DNA of 64,000 nt. It comes from Mesorhizobium_B sp035998495. GTDB lineage: Bacteria; Pseudomonadota; Alphaproteobacteria; Rhizobiales; Rhizobiaceae. Shown here in pieces: positions 1 through 8,495 of this stretch (positions within the stretch are counted from its first letter, which is position 1; every line of letters begins with the position of its first letter). Under the pieces are notes generated by a model. It saw nothing but the letters and a program-made list of their open reading frames with translations, was not told the DNA's origin and ran no database searches. Where the stretch lies: positions 98,884-162,883 of the forward strand of contig DASYHP010000026.1 of NCBI GenBank assembly GCA_035998495.1, given 5' to 3'. The position numbers and the translations under genes were made by a program.

Positions 1-1792
1 GATCGATCTCATGGCGATCGATCGCCTCCTTGACCATGGGAATGAATTGCTCGTTGGCGAAGCACTGCACCCCGATATTGATCGACAACCTGAGCTGCGA
101 AAGCGTCGGGCGCCGCTGCCAGCGGGCCAGCGCGGCGAGCGCCTGTTCCAGGATGGCGGGGCAGAGTTCCGTATTGAGGCCGAATTGGTCGGCCAACGGG
201 ATGAACTGGCTGGGCAAGACCATGCCGAAGGTCGGATGCTGCCAGCGCACCAGCGCCTCGGCGCCGACAATGCGGCGCTCGTGATCGAACTGCGGCTGAA
301 AATGCAGGCGGAGCTGGCCTGAGCTTGCCGCCGACCGCAGGTCATGCAGCATCTGGTAGCGCGCCTTTTCCCGGTCCATGGCCTGCGGGTCGAACAGCGC
401 CACGCCATTTCGGCCGGCTGCCTTGGCTTGGTACATGGCCACGTCGGCGCGCTTCAGGATGTCGTCGGCCTGCCGCTCCGTGCGGTCGAACACCACCACG
501 CCCACGCTCGCCGAGCTCATATGACTCACCGGCCCCATCTTGAACTCGCCGCGCAACGCCGCGGCGATCCGGCTGCCCACCGTGATGCCGTGGCGCGAGG
601 CGTGCGCCGAATTGGGATGCCGCGCGCCCAGTATCGCCACGAACTCGTCGCCGCCGATGCGGGCCACCGTGTCTCCGTCCTCGACGCAGGCTTTCAGGCG
701 CTCGGCGACCTGGACGAGATAGGCGTCGCCGACATCGTGACCCTGGGTGTCATTGAGCGTCTTGAAGTTGTCGAGATCGACGAAGAGGAGCGCGCCGAAG
801 CTGGGGCGGCCCGGCCGTTCGCCGATCGACTCTGCCATCCGCTTGAAGAACAGGCGGCGGTTGGGCAGCTTGGTCAGCGTGTCGAAATAGGCCAGCTCCT
901 CGATGGCGAGTTCGTGGCGCTTGCCTTGGGTGACGTCGGCGACATAGCCGTGCCAGGTGATGCCGTTCTCGACCCTTTCGGGGCTGGCGGTGAGCCTCAG
1001 CCAGCGTTCCACGCCGTCCGCCCCTTTGAGGCGGAACTCGACTTCCCATGGTGAGCCCTTGCGAGCGGCCTGTGCGAGCGTCGCCTCATAGCGCGACCGA
1101 TCCTCGGGCAAGACCAGCTTTGCGAAGAGCATGGGCTCGGCGATATGCGCGGCCTGGCTGTAGCCGGTGAGCCGGGCGATGCCGGGGCTCAGATAGGAAA
1201 CCCTCGGCGGCGCGTTTCGGCTGAATTCGAACTGGAACAGCGCCCCAGGCACCTCTTGAGAGAGTTTCTGGAAGCGTTCCTCCAGGTTGAGGCGGTTCAC
1301 GGTGTCGGTGATCTCGCGCACCGAGCCCTCGTAGAAGAGCACTTTGCCGGTACGCCGGTGGCGCACGAGGCGCGCCGATTCGGTGATCCAGATGCGCTCC
1401 CTCGTCTTGTGCCGGTAGATTTCGGAAACGAAGTCGTCCACCCTGCCATCGCGGTGGAGGAGGGCGCGGAACTCCCGGCGCCGCGTGGGCTCGACATACC
1501 ATTCTCGGCCGATGTCCTTCACGCCTTGCAGCATCTCGGCCTCGGAGGCATAGCCGTTGAGCTTGACCAAGGCCTGGTTGGCGCTGAGCTGCCGGCCATC
1601 GGGGGATGAGCGATAGATGCCCTCGGAAAGGTTTTCGACGAGTTCGGCATAGTTGCGGCGCGCGCTCTGCGCGACCTGATAGAGGCGGCGATAGCGCCAG
1701 GCCTGCCCGCCGGCGAGGGCCGTGGCGCATGCCAGCGCGCCTGGAAGCAAGACGCTTCCGCCCATCCACCCATCCCACAGGAGCTGAATCAC
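1..1792 (-). CDS. PAS-GGDEF-EAL cyclic-di-GMP signalling protein (3' end cut by window)
   Basis: Membrane-anchored enzyme expected to make and/or break cyclic di-GMP. The GTG start at 1792 has a GAGG-type ribosome site; an in-frame GTG at 1822 is an alternative. A single hydrophobic stretch lies near residues 10-28. Two PAS-like segments follow (about residues 40-150 and 165-290). A GGDEF domain carries an intact GGDEF motif near residue 380, and the start of an EAL domain carries an EALVR motif near residue 508. The rest of the EAL domain lies outside the window, so whether the phosphodiesterase is active cannot be judged. The intact GGDEF suggests cyclase capability. The gene stands apart from the moaE-uvrC operon upstream of it. 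Confidence 0.93.
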   Translation of the reverse strand, partial: MIQLLWDGWMGGSVLLPGALACATALAGGQAWRYRRLYQVAQSARRNYAELVENLSEGIYRSSPDGRQLSANQALVKLNGYASEAEMLQGVKDIGREWYVEPTRRREFRALLHRDGRVDDFVSEIYRHKTRERIWITESARLVRHRRTGKVLFYEGSVREITDTVNRLNLEERFQKLSQEVPGALFQFEFSRNAPPRVSYLSPGIARLTGYSQAAHIAEPMLFAKLVLPEDRSRYEATLAQAARKGSPWEVEFRLKGADGVERWLRLTASPERVENGITWHGYVADVTQGKRHELAIEELAYFDTLTKLPNRRLFFKRMAESIGERPGRPSFGALLFVDLDNFKTLNDTQGHDVGDAYLVQVAERLKACVEDGDTVARIGGDEFVAILGARHPNSAHASRHGITVGSRIAAALRGEFKMGPVSHMSSASVGVVVFDRTERQADDILKRADVAMYQAKAAGRNGVALFDPQAMDREKARYQMLHDLRSAASSGQLRLHFQPQFDHERRIVGAEALVRWQHPTFGMVLPSQFIPLADQFGLNTELCPAILEQALAALARWQRRPTLSQLRLSINIGVQCFANEQFIPMVKEAIDRHEID

Positions 1793-1912
1793 GCTTGATC
1801 CGTCCTCGCCGCCATGACGCACGCTAGGACGAGGAATGTTCCATTTGATTAAGGGAGTCCGGCAACCCCGGCGGTGGTGAACCGGAGGTAAAGGGCGGCC
1901 CGCGAATGCGCC

Positions 1913-2380
1913 CTAAGTCCAGCGTCGGGCGGCTTCGGCGTCGCTGTCGCGCGCGCCCACCCAACCCCCGGCGCCCTCGCGCTTGTGCTCCTTCTTCCAG
2001 AACGGCGCGCGGGCCTTCAGGAAATCCATCAGGAAGGACGCGGCGTCGAACGCCGCCTGCCGGTGCGCGGAAGCGGCGACCACCAGCACGATGTTCTCGC
2101 CGGGCAGGATGCGGCCGAAGCGGTGGATCACGGTCAGCGCGAGCAGCGGCCATCGTTGGGCGGCCTCAAGGGCGATGCGGCTGATCTCGGCTTCGGCCAT
2201 GCCGGGATAGTGCTCGAGCTCGAGCGCGGCGAGGCTTTGGTTCTCGTCGCGGCAGAGGCCCGAGAACGTCACCACGGCGCCTATGTCCGTGCGGCCTCTC
2301 GTGATCTCGACGATCTCCGCGCCGGCGTCGAAGTCCTCGCGGCGGATGGAGACGCGCGGCGTGAGCGGAGAGGCGCTCAT
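1913..2380 (-). CDS. moaE: Molybdopterin synthase catalytic subunit MoaE
   Basis: Large subunit of molybdopterin synthase. With thiocarboxylated MoaD it converts precursor Z (cPMP) to molybdopterin in the cytoplasm. The 155-residue product has the family core, including the TFSGLCRDEN and HRFGRILPGE segments and a C-terminal FWKKE motif that holds the catalytic lysines. The start ATG at 2380 overlaps the moaD stop by 4 bp, which implies translational coupling. It is the last gene of a uvrC-pgsA-moaD-moaE run, an order typical of Hyphomicrobiales. The molybdopterin oxidoreductase at 10.9 kb is a possible user of the cofactor. Confidence 0.95.
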   Translation of the reverse strand: MSASPLTPRVSIRREDFDAGAEIVEITRGRTDIGAVVTFSGLCRDENQSLAALELEHYPGMAEAEISRIALEAAQRWPLLALTVIHRFGRILPGENIVLVVAASAHRQAAFDAASFLMDFLKARAPFWKKEHKREGAGGWVGARDSDAEAARRWT

Positions 2381-2628
2381 CCTCCCGTCATCGGCGGGAA
2401 CAGCGCGATTTCCTTCGCCGCACCGATCCTCTCGCCGTGATCGACGTGCTCCCGGTCGATGGCCACCCGGATCACCTCGGGATGCCTGAGCGCCTCGGCA
2501 TAGGTTTCGCCGCGGGTTTGCAGCCACCCCAGCAGGTCGCGCACCGTCTGGACGGCAGTGGGCAACTCGACCTCTTCCTCAGCCGCGCCGATCCGTTCGC
2601 GGACCCAGGCGAAATAAATGAGCCTCAT
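2377..2628 (-). CDS. moaD: Molybdopterin synthase sulfur carrier subunit MoaD
   Basis: Small ubiquitin-like sulfur carrier of molybdopterin synthase. The 83-residue product ends in the Gly-Gly pair that is adenylated and thiocarboxylated before sulfur transfer. The N-terminus IYFAWVRERIG matches the beta-grasp start of the family. It overlaps moaE by 4 bp and starts 5 bp after the pgsA stop. Confidence 0.95.
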   Translation of the reverse strand: MRLIYFAWVRERIGAAEEEVELPTAVQTVRDLLGWLQTRGETYAEALRHPEVIRVAIDREHVDHGERIGAAKEIALFPPMTGG

Positions 2629-2633
2629 TGCGC

Positions 2634-3257
2634 TTATTCGTCCACGATGTGCTTCACGCCGGCCCGGAAATAGTCATAGCCCGTGTAGAGCGTGACGATG
2701 GCCGAAATCCAGAGCAGCACGATGCCGGTCTCGGTGGCGTAGGAGATGATCTTGTCGAGCGCCGGCCCGGCGAGCAGCACGGCGATCGCCACCATCTGGA
2801 TCGTCGTCTTCCACTTGGCGAGCCGCGTCACGGGCACGCTGACCTTGAGCTCTGCGAGGTATTCGCGAAGGCCCGAGACCAGGATCTCGCGGCACAGGAT
2901 GATGATGGCCGCCCAAAGCGACCAGCCCGCGATCGTGCGGTCCGTGTCGGCGGCGAGAAGCAGGAGGCAGGTGGCGACCAGAAGCTTGTCGGCGATCGGG
3001 TCCAGCATCTTGCCGATGTTCGAGGTCTGCTGCCAGGCGCGCGCGAAATAGCCGTCGAAATAGTCGGTGATGCTCGCGGCCAGGAAGATCGCCAGCGCCG
3101 ACCAGCGCGCGAAGTCGCTCGACCTCAGCCGGCCTTCGAGGAAGAAGCACAGCACGATCAGCGGGACGCACAGGATGCGCGCATAGGTCAGCATGTTCGG
3201 CAGGTTGAGGGCCCGCCGGCTTTTCGGCTGCGTGAGTCGCATCTCCTGGGTGGTCAA
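2634..3257 (-). CDS. pgsA: CDP-diacylglycerol--glycerol-3-phosphate 3-phosphatidyltransferase
   Basis: Inner-membrane enzyme that makes phosphatidylglycerophosphate, the first committed step to phosphatidylglycerol and cardiolipin. The CDP-alcohol phosphotransferase signature DG-x2-AR-x8-G-x3-D-x3-D is complete (DGYFAR...G...DPIADK), and several hydrophobic segments surround it. About 207 residues is normal for PgsA. The start is uncertain: TTG at 3257 has a GGGA at suitable spacing, while ATG at 3242 has an AGGAG that abuts the codon too closely. A second CDP-alcohol phosphotransferase lies at 15.3 kb; this copy, next to uvrC, is the more likely true PgsA. Confidence 0.92.
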   Translation of the reverse strand: MTTQEMRLTQPKSRRALNLPNMLTYARILCVPLIVLCFFLEGRLRSSDFARWSALAIFLAASITDYFDGYFARAWQQTSNIGKMLDPIADKLLVATCLLLLAADTDRTIAGWSLWAAIIILCREILVSGLREYLAELKVSVPVTRLAKWKTTIQMVAIAVLLAGPALDKIISYATETGIVLLWISAIVTLYTGYDYFRAGVKHIVDE

Positions 3258-3413
3258 TGCACAAGTCCCATGCCGACGACCGCCAGCTTCGGCGAGGCGG
3301 GCAGGCCCGAAGCGATCGCCGCTGACGCCGTATTGCGCGCGCCCCGGACTGAAGCCGCGAATCGCGGCGATTGCAAGGCCCAGGTTCGAGGGGGCCGCAG
3401 GGCCACGGTGCGG

Positions 3414-5504
3414 CTAGCCCTCATGGAAGTGGTTGTACACCAGCCGCGCCGTGGAGGCGGAGATGCCCTCCACCTCCATCAGGTCCTCGATGGCCGCGCG
3501 GCTGACCGCCTTGGCGGTGCCGAAATGGTGCAGCAGCGCCCGTTTGCGCGTCGGCCCGATGCCCGCGATTTCGTCAAGCGGATTCTTGACGAGTTCCTTG
3601 GAGCGCCGGGCGCGATGCGCGCCGATGGCAAAGCGGTGCGCCTCGTCGCGCAGGCGCTGCACGAAATAGAGCACGGGATCACGCACCGGCAGGGTGAAAG
3701 GCTCCCGGCCTCTGACGAAGAAGCGCTCGCGGCCCGCGTCCCGGTCCGGCCCCTTGGCGACGCCGATCGCCGTCACGCGGTCCTCGATCCCCAGTTCCCG
3801 AAGGATGCCGAGCACGGCCGAAAGCTGACCCTGGCCGCCGTCGATCAGGATCACGTCGGGCCAGGCAGGGAAAGTGGTGGCTTCGGCTTCTGCGTCCGCG
3901 GGCGTTGGACCCTCGGCGTGCTCCTTCAAGAGACGGGAGAAACGGCGGGTCATCACCTCGCGCATCATGGCGAAGTCGTCGCCCGGCGCGATTGTCTCCG
4001 AGCGGATGTTGAACTTGCGGTACTGGTTCTTCACGAAGCCTTCGGGCCCCGCGACGATCATGGCGCCGACCGCGTTCGTGCCCATGATGTGGGAGTTGTC
4101 ATAAACCTCGATGCGGCGTGGGCTGGCGGGGAGGCCAAAGGTCTCGGCGAGGCCGGCGAGCAGCCGCCCCTGAGTGGAGGTCTCCGCCAGCCGCCGGCCG
4201 AGCGCCTCGCGCGCGTTGTGGAGCGCGTGATCCAGCAATTCCTTCTTCTCGCCGCGCTGCGGCACCGAGAGCGTCACCCTGTAGCCCATGCGCTGCGACA
4301 GCGCCTCGCTCAAGAGCGCCTGGTCCTCGAATCCATGCGACAGGAGCAGGAGGCGAGGGCAGGGCTTGTCGTCATAGAACTGCGCGATGAAGGAGCCCAG
4401 GATCTCGCTCGGCTCGATCGACACGTCGGCCTTGGGGAAGTAGGCGCGGTTGCCCCAGTTCTGGCCGGTGCGGAAGAAGAAGACCTGGATGCAGACCTGC
4501 CCGCCCTCGGCATGGATGGCGAACACGTCGGCCTCGTCCACGCTCTGCGCGTTGATGCCCTGGTGGCTCTGCACATGGCTCAACGCCGCGAGCCGGTCGC
4601 GATAAACGGCGGCGCGCTCGAAATCGAGCTGGGCGGAGGCGTCCTGCATCGCGCCTGCGATCTCCGCCTTCACCTTCTGGCTGCGGCCGGACAGGAAATC
4701 TTTGGTCTCGCGCACCAGCGCCAGATAGTCCTGGGGCGCGACCTCGTTCGTGCAGGGGCCCGAGCAGCGCTTGATCTGGTAGAGCAGGCAGGGCCGCGTG
4801 CGGCTTTCGAACACCCCGTCCGTGCAGGTGCGCAAGAGGAAGGCGCGCTGCAGCGAGTTGATGGTCCGGCCCACCGCGCCCGCCGAGGCGAAGGGACCGA
4901 AATAGTCGCCCTTCCGCGTGCGCGCGCCGCGATGCTTGAAGATGCCTGGGCTCCGGTGATCGCGGTTGAGCAGGATATAGGGGAACGACTTGTCGTCCCG
5001 CATCAGCACGTTGAAGCGCGGCCGCAAGCGCTTGATCAGATTGGCTTCGAGCAGCAGCGCCTCGACCTCGGTGCGGGTGACCACGAACTCCATGGTCGCG
5101 GTTTCCCGCACCATGCGGCCGAGCCGGTTGTTGTGGAGCCGCCCCTGGGCGTAGGCCGTCACCCGCTTCTTCAGGTTCTTGGCCTTGCCGACATAGAGCA
5201 CGTCGCCCTCGGCGTTGATCATGCGATAAACGCCGGGCGCGTTCGGCAACCGCTTGACGAGCGTCTGGATGACCTCCGCGCCGCTTTTGCCTTCGATGTC
5301 GCCGGCGTCGGCATTCCAGTCGAGCGCGATGAAGGCCAGTTCGGGTTCCTCCGTTGGCGCGGGCGCCGCCGGCTCGGGCTCGGCCGCCTCGTCCTCGTCC
5401 TCGTCGCCGGGCATGAACCCGGCGATGTCGTCGGCCGCGGGCTTGCCCGTGCGGCTCGGTCGCGGGGTCGGATGTTCCGGTTTCATTCCGTTCTCGCCTG
5501 TCAT
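3414..5504 (-). CDS. uvrC: Excinuclease ABC subunit C (UvrC)
   Basis: Nuclease subunit of UvrABC nucleotide excision repair; it makes both incisions around a lesion. The 696-residue protein has, in order, an acidic proline-rich N-terminal extension of about 70 residues, the GIY-YIG domain (GVYRMIN...VLYVGKAKNLKKR, about residues 90-165), a cysteine cluster with CLLYQIKRCSGPC, a UvrB-contacting UVR region, the RNase H-like endonuclease domain with VILIDGGQGQ, and C-terminal HhH motifs (IAGIGPTRKRALL, VEGISASTA). The extension makes it longer than the roughly 610 residues of E. coli UvrC, which is common in this order. A 156-bp gap separates it from pgsA. Confidence 0.97.
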   Translation of the reverse strand: MTGENGMKPEHPTPRPSRTGKPAADDIAGFMPGDEDEDEAAEPEPAAPAPTEEPELAFIALDWNADAGDIEGKSGAEVIQTLVKRLPNAPGVYRMINAEGDVLYVGKAKNLKKRVTAYAQGRLHNNRLGRMVRETATMEFVVTRTEVEALLLEANLIKRLRPRFNVLMRDDKSFPYILLNRDHRSPGIFKHRGARTRKGDYFGPFASAGAVGRTINSLQRAFLLRTCTDGVFESRTRPCLLYQIKRCSGPCTNEVAPQDYLALVRETKDFLSGRSQKVKAEIAGAMQDASAQLDFERAAVYRDRLAALSHVQSHQGINAQSVDEADVFAIHAEGGQVCIQVFFFRTGQNWGNRAYFPKADVSIEPSEILGSFIAQFYDDKPCPRLLLLSHGFEDQALLSEALSQRMGYRVTLSVPQRGEKKELLDHALHNAREALGRRLAETSTQGRLLAGLAETFGLPASPRRIEVYDNSHIMGTNAVGAMIVAGPEGFVKNQYRKFNIRSETIAPGDDFAMMREVMTRRFSRLLKEHAEGPTPADAEAEATTFPAWPDVILIDGGQGQLSAVLGILRELGIEDRVTAIGVAKGPDRDAGRERFFVRGREPFTLPVRDPVLYFVQRLRDEAHRFAIGAHRARRSKELVKNPLDEIAGIGPTRKRALLHHFGTAKAVSRAAIEDLMEVEGISASTARLVYNHFHEG

Positions 5505-5961
5505 GATTTGCGCCGGCCGCGCAAGATTCCGCCGAGAGCCGCGCGATCACGTTCCCGCGCGGCGGTACTGAGATAGCGGTCGCGGCCGGCCATTTCGAGA
5601 CGGCGGCTTCGTTTGGCGGCCGCCGTTCACCTCCCTTAACACGGGTTAAGTGCTGGGGCCTTTGTGTGGCGGCGGACAGGTCGCAGGCGAAAGTGGGTCG
5701 GGCCGACGTGATGCATTTTCCAAAAATTTTCCGCGAATTCAGTGTTGTGGGCCGCATGTCGGGCTGGCCGGCGGTCGGTGTGGCCGAAGCGCAACGCCTT
5801 CTTGACGCCGCATTCACGCCAGGGATTCTCCCTTCTTTCGCGGCGCTCCGGCCGCATTCGGCCACCAGAGTCCGGCCGTTCGAGGCGCGGCCCGCGACGG
5901 GGACGCGCCAACCAATGTCTTGCGAGTAAAACGTCGTCCCATGGCGAAGGAGTCCAGAACA
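5505..5961. other. Intergenic region between divergent uvrC and porin genes
   Basis: The 457 bp between uvrC (leftward) and the porin gene (rightward) hold no convincing gene. An AT-richer patch at about 5710-5740 with the imperfect palindrome CCAAAAATTTTCC could hold a porin promoter. A TTAA-N6-TTAA palindrome lies at 5636-5649. A good AAGGAGT ribosome site sits just before the porin start. Confidence 0.5.
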
Positions 5962-6645
5962 ATGAACGCCATCCAACTTTTTAGAGCCCCCAAGCCCGCC
6001 CGTCCCACCGCGACCGCGCTCGGCCTGATCGCCCTTCTCGGGGCAGCCCCGGCCTTTGCCGCCGACATGATCGAGGCCGTGCCTGAGCCCGCGCCCGTCA
6101 TCATCGAGGAAGCGCCGATCACCGGCTGGTCCGGCGCCTATCTCGGCGTGCAGGGCGGCTACGGCTTCAACGAGAGCGACGTCGAAGGCGCCGGCGAGGA
6201 GATCGACGCCGATGGCGCGGTCGGCGGCGTGTTCGGCGGCTTCAACGCCCAGACCGGGCAGTTCGTCTACGGCGTCGAAGGCGATGTCGGCTATTCCGGC
6301 GCCGAAGGCGAGACCGACGGCAACGAGATCGGCACCCAGGACGGCGTGGAAGGCGCGCTGCGCGCCCGCCTCGGCTATGCCATTACCGACAACGTGCTGA
6401 TCTACGGCGCGGCCGGCGGCGCGGCCAAGCAGATGACCGTCGCGGAAGGCGCCGAGAGCGACAAGAAGGGCATGCTCGGCTACACGGTCGGGGCCGGCAC
6501 GGACGTGAAGATCACCGATCAGATCTTCGCCCGTGGCGAATACCGCTTCAACGACTACGGCTCGGAGAACTTCGACGTCGGCGGTGGTCGTGAGGTGGAG
6601 TCGCAGGACCACCGGGTCCAGTTCGGCCTCGGCATGCAGTTCTGA
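5962..6645 (+). CDS. Omp25/31-type outer membrane beta-barrel protein
   Basis: Small outer-membrane porin-like protein of 227 residues. It has a signal peptide ending at an AFA-ADM junction (about residue 33) and an eight-strand beta-barrel pattern (GWSGAYLGVQGGYGFN, RARLGYAITDNVLIYGAAGGA, RGEYRFNDYG), and it closes with the aromatic C-terminus VQFGLGMQF that ends in Phe, the usual Bam recognition signal. The start ATG at 5962 is chosen for its AAGGAGT ribosome site at 5947-5953; upstream in-frame starts lack one. It is monocistronic and followed directly by a strong terminator. Brucella and Rhizobium homologues are abundant surface proteins (family knowledge). Confidence 0.9.
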   Translation: MNAIQLFRAPKPARPTATALGLIALLGAAPAFAADMIEAVPEPAPVIIEEAPITGWSGAYLGVQGGYGFNESDVEGAGEEIDADGAVGGVFGGFNAQTGQFVYGVEGDVGYSGAEGETDGNEIGTQDGVEGALRARLGYAITDNVLIYGAAGGAAKQMTVAEGAESDKKGMLGYTVGAGTDVKITDQIFARGEYRFNDYGSENFDVGGGREVESQDHRVQFGLGMQF

Positions 6646-6666
6646 GTCGATCGAGGACGCGAACGA

Positions 6667-6696
6667 CAAGGCCGGGCCTCGCGCCCGGCCTTTTTC
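6667..6696 (+). terminator. Rho-independent terminator of the porin gene
   Basis: A perfect 9-bp GC-rich stem (AGGCCGGGC at 6669-6677 with GCCCGGCCT at 6683-6691) and a 5-nt loop are followed by a T run. It lies 22 bp after the porin stop. It works best for the plus strand; read on the minus strand the T tract after the stem is weak. Confidence 0.9.
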
Positions 6697-6702
6697 GTTT
6701 GG

Positions 6703-7299
6703 TCAGCTCGGCAGCAACTCGCGCAGCGCCGGATGCCGGCGGTCGAAATCAGCCGCCCAGGACAGCAGAGCCTCGCGCCCGGCCTCCCACTGGCCGGAAA
6801 AGCGCAGGGCGAGATAGCCGATGAGCGCGCGCAACGCGATCTGCCCGCCATCGAGTTCGCCATTGAGCATGGGCGCGTCGGCGCTGAGCGCGTCGAGTCC
6901 ACGCATGGACTTGGCCCATTGCCGGTCGAGCCAGGGCTGGTGGATTTTCTCCTCCGGGCGGAAGCGCCGCTCATAGACATGGGCGAGCAGGCAGTCGGCC
7001 ACGCCATCGGCCAGCGCCTCCAACTGCTGAGCGGCAAGCCCGCCGTCCGGCCGCGCGGCGAAGAGCCGGCCCTCGCCGAGTCGGTCGAGATGGCGCAGGA
7101 TCACACGGCTGTCGAAGATCGCGCGTCCGTCCTCTTCGATCAGCACGGGGATCTTTCCCAGGGGATTGGCTTGGGAGAGCGGCCCGCCGGCCGCGTTCGT
7201 GTCCACCACCTCGACCTGGAGCGGCACGCCGAGATGGGCGGCCGCCATGCGGACTTTCGCGCTGTAGGGGGAGGCGGGGGCGTAGAGCAGGCGGCGCAT
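6703..7299 (-). CDS. Glutathione S-transferase family protein
   Basis: Cytosolic GST-like protein of 198 residues. The N-terminal thioredoxin fold has YAPASPYSAKVR (the Ser/Tyr region that activates glutathione) and the cis-proline segment NPLGKIPVLIEEDG, followed by the glutathione gamma-glutamyl contact DSRVILRHL. The C-terminal half is the alpha-helical GST domain with a conserved Asp-containing helix. The substrate is unknown. It starts 31 bp after RNase T2 on the same strand and may be the last gene of the lysE-rlmJ run. Confidence 0.88.
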   Translation of the reverse strand: MRRLLYAPASPYSAKVRMAAAHLGVPLQVEVVDTNAAGGPLSQANPLGKIPVLIEEDGRAIFDSRVILRHLDRLGEGRLFAARPDGGLAAQQLEALADGVADCLLAHVYERRFRPEEKIHQPWLDRQWAKSMRGLDALSADAPMLNGELDGGQIALRALIGYLALRFSGQWEAGREALLSWAADFDRRHPALRELLPS

Positions 7300-7330
7300 G
7301 GGATGTCCCTCGGGCAGGAAATGAGCAGAT

Positions 7331-8026
7331 TCAGCCGCCGTGCATGGGCGGCATGAGGGTGTTTCGCGCGCGGCAGGCGCGGCGGTCCACCTCCGGGCAG
7401 GCGCGGAACGCCAACGCCTTGGTCAGGCAGATGCGGACTTCGCGCAGGAGGCGGCCGTCGCAGGTAACGGCGACCCCGTCGGCCGGCAGGCCGGGATTGG
7501 CGCTCAGAAAGGCCTGCTCCACCTCGGCCGGGGCGATCTTGCGGGCGGCGTCGAGCCGGCGGAACGGGGCGGGGATCTGCACGCGCTCCCGCGCCTTCCG
7601 CAGGGTGGCGAAGTACTCATCCTGATCGAGGCTGGAGCAGGAACCATGCTTGCGCCATTGGTGGCGGATCAGCGCCGCCGAGGGCATCAGGTCGTAGAGG
7701 CCGCGCATGATCTCGCGCGGCACGTCCCGCTGTCCGATCGGGCAGTTCTCGGGATAGCCGCGCTCGAACTGCGGCCACAGCCCATGAACGATGAAGGCGT
7801 AGGGTTTTCCGCTTTCGCATTGCTGCGGGTTGGCGTCCGCGCCTTCCGCCGCGCAGAAGCTCGGCGACCAGGACAGAGCGAGGACATAGAAGTCAAAGCC
7901 GGTTTCCGCTTCGACCGAGCCCGTCTCGTTCCGCGCGTCGGGGGCGGGTTCGCAGCCCGCGGCGAGAAGCAGGGCGAGAAGAAGGGCGCGCGAAAGCCGG
8001 CTCGGCGTCAGCGCAGCACCCGGCAA
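7331..8026 (-). CDS. Ribonuclease T2 family protein, probable lipoprotein
   Basis: Secreted or periplasmic RNase that cleaves RNA through a 2',3'-cyclic intermediate. Both catalytic signatures are present: CAS-I FIVHGLWPQ and CAS-II HQWRKHGSC. Several cysteines fit the family's disulfides. The N-terminus LLLALLLAAGC reads as a signal with a lipobox cysteine, so the mature protein may be lipid-anchored. No ATG is in frame. TTG at 8026 overlaps the upstream gene by 19 bp; a CTG at 8011 forming a CTGA overlap is an alternative. Its role in this organism, perhaps scavenging external RNA, is inferred. Confidence 0.9.
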   Translation of the reverse strand: MPGAALTPSRLSRALLLALLLAAGCEPAPDARNETGSVEAETGFDFYVLALSWSPSFCAAEGADANPQQCESGKPYAFIVHGLWPQFERGYPENCPIGQRDVPREIMRGLYDLMPSAALIRHQWRKHGSCSSLDQDEYFATLRKARERVQIPAPFRRLDAARKIAPAEVEQAFLSANPGLPADGVAVTCDGRLLREVRICLTKALAFRACPEVDRRACRARNTLMPPMHGG

Positions 8027-8439
8027 TGGCCGTTGTAGACGCGCCAGCGGTCGAAGCCCGCCACGCAGAATTCCACATTGTCGCCGATCGAGGCGAAGCC
8101 CATGTCGGTCTCGATCAGGAACCAGATGTCGCGCGTGTTGCCGTCGGACAGCACAACGTCGCCCGCGCAGTAGCGGCGGGAAATCGGGTGCCGCTCGTCG
8201 GTGGGCTCGAAACGCGTTTCGCGGATGTTGCGGAAGTCCAGGATCTCGACGTCCGGCAGGTTCGGCACATGCTCGACCTGGTAGCTGAAACGTTTCCGGA
8301 TTTTCTTCTGCCATTTCTCCTCGGCGCAGATGCCGGTCTCGTAGTCCCGCACGATCAGGTCGGCCGAGAAGGCAGGGGCGGGGACGCCCGCGCCGACCGC
8401 CGTGGCGAGCGCAAGCAAGGCGGCGAGGGGGCGGGTCAT
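8008..8439 (-). CDS. Secreted four-cysteine hypothetical protein
   Basis: A 143-residue protein I do not recognise. It begins with a clear Sec signal peptide (PLAALLALATAVGAGVPAPAFSA, cleavage near residue 26). The mature part has four cysteines (CAEEK, YCAGD, FCVAG, HCRVL) that could form two disulfides in the periplasm. The stop overlaps the downstream RNase T2 gene, so the two are probably translated together. A periplasmic partner or modulator of the RNase is a guess from position only. Confidence 0.75.
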   Translation of the reverse strand: MTRPLAALLALATAVGAGVPAPAFSADLIVRDYETGICAEEKWQKKIRKRFSYQVEHVPNLPDVEILDFRNIRETRFEPTDERHPISRRYCAGDVVLSDGNTRDIWFLIETDMGFASIGDNVEFCVAGFDRWRVYNGHCRVLR

Positions 8440-8495
8440 GGGGCGACTCACGGGTTGTTCGGCCGCGCCGAGTTTTCCGGCTCCGCGCCGAAGGG

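Noticed and set aside
1..1792. GGDEF-EAL gene as a degraded gene
   Set aside because: The EAL part is missing only because the window ends; the visible frame is open.
2628..5576. Plus-strand open frame of 982 codons opposite uvrC and pgsA
   Set aside because: It is antisense to well-supported uvrC and pgsA, has no recognisable domain and the composition of a GC-rich shadow frame.
5636..5649. TTAA-N6-TTAA palindrome as a CtrA site
   Set aside because: CtrA sites have a 7-bp spacer; this one has 6, and neither flanking gene is a known cell-cycle target.
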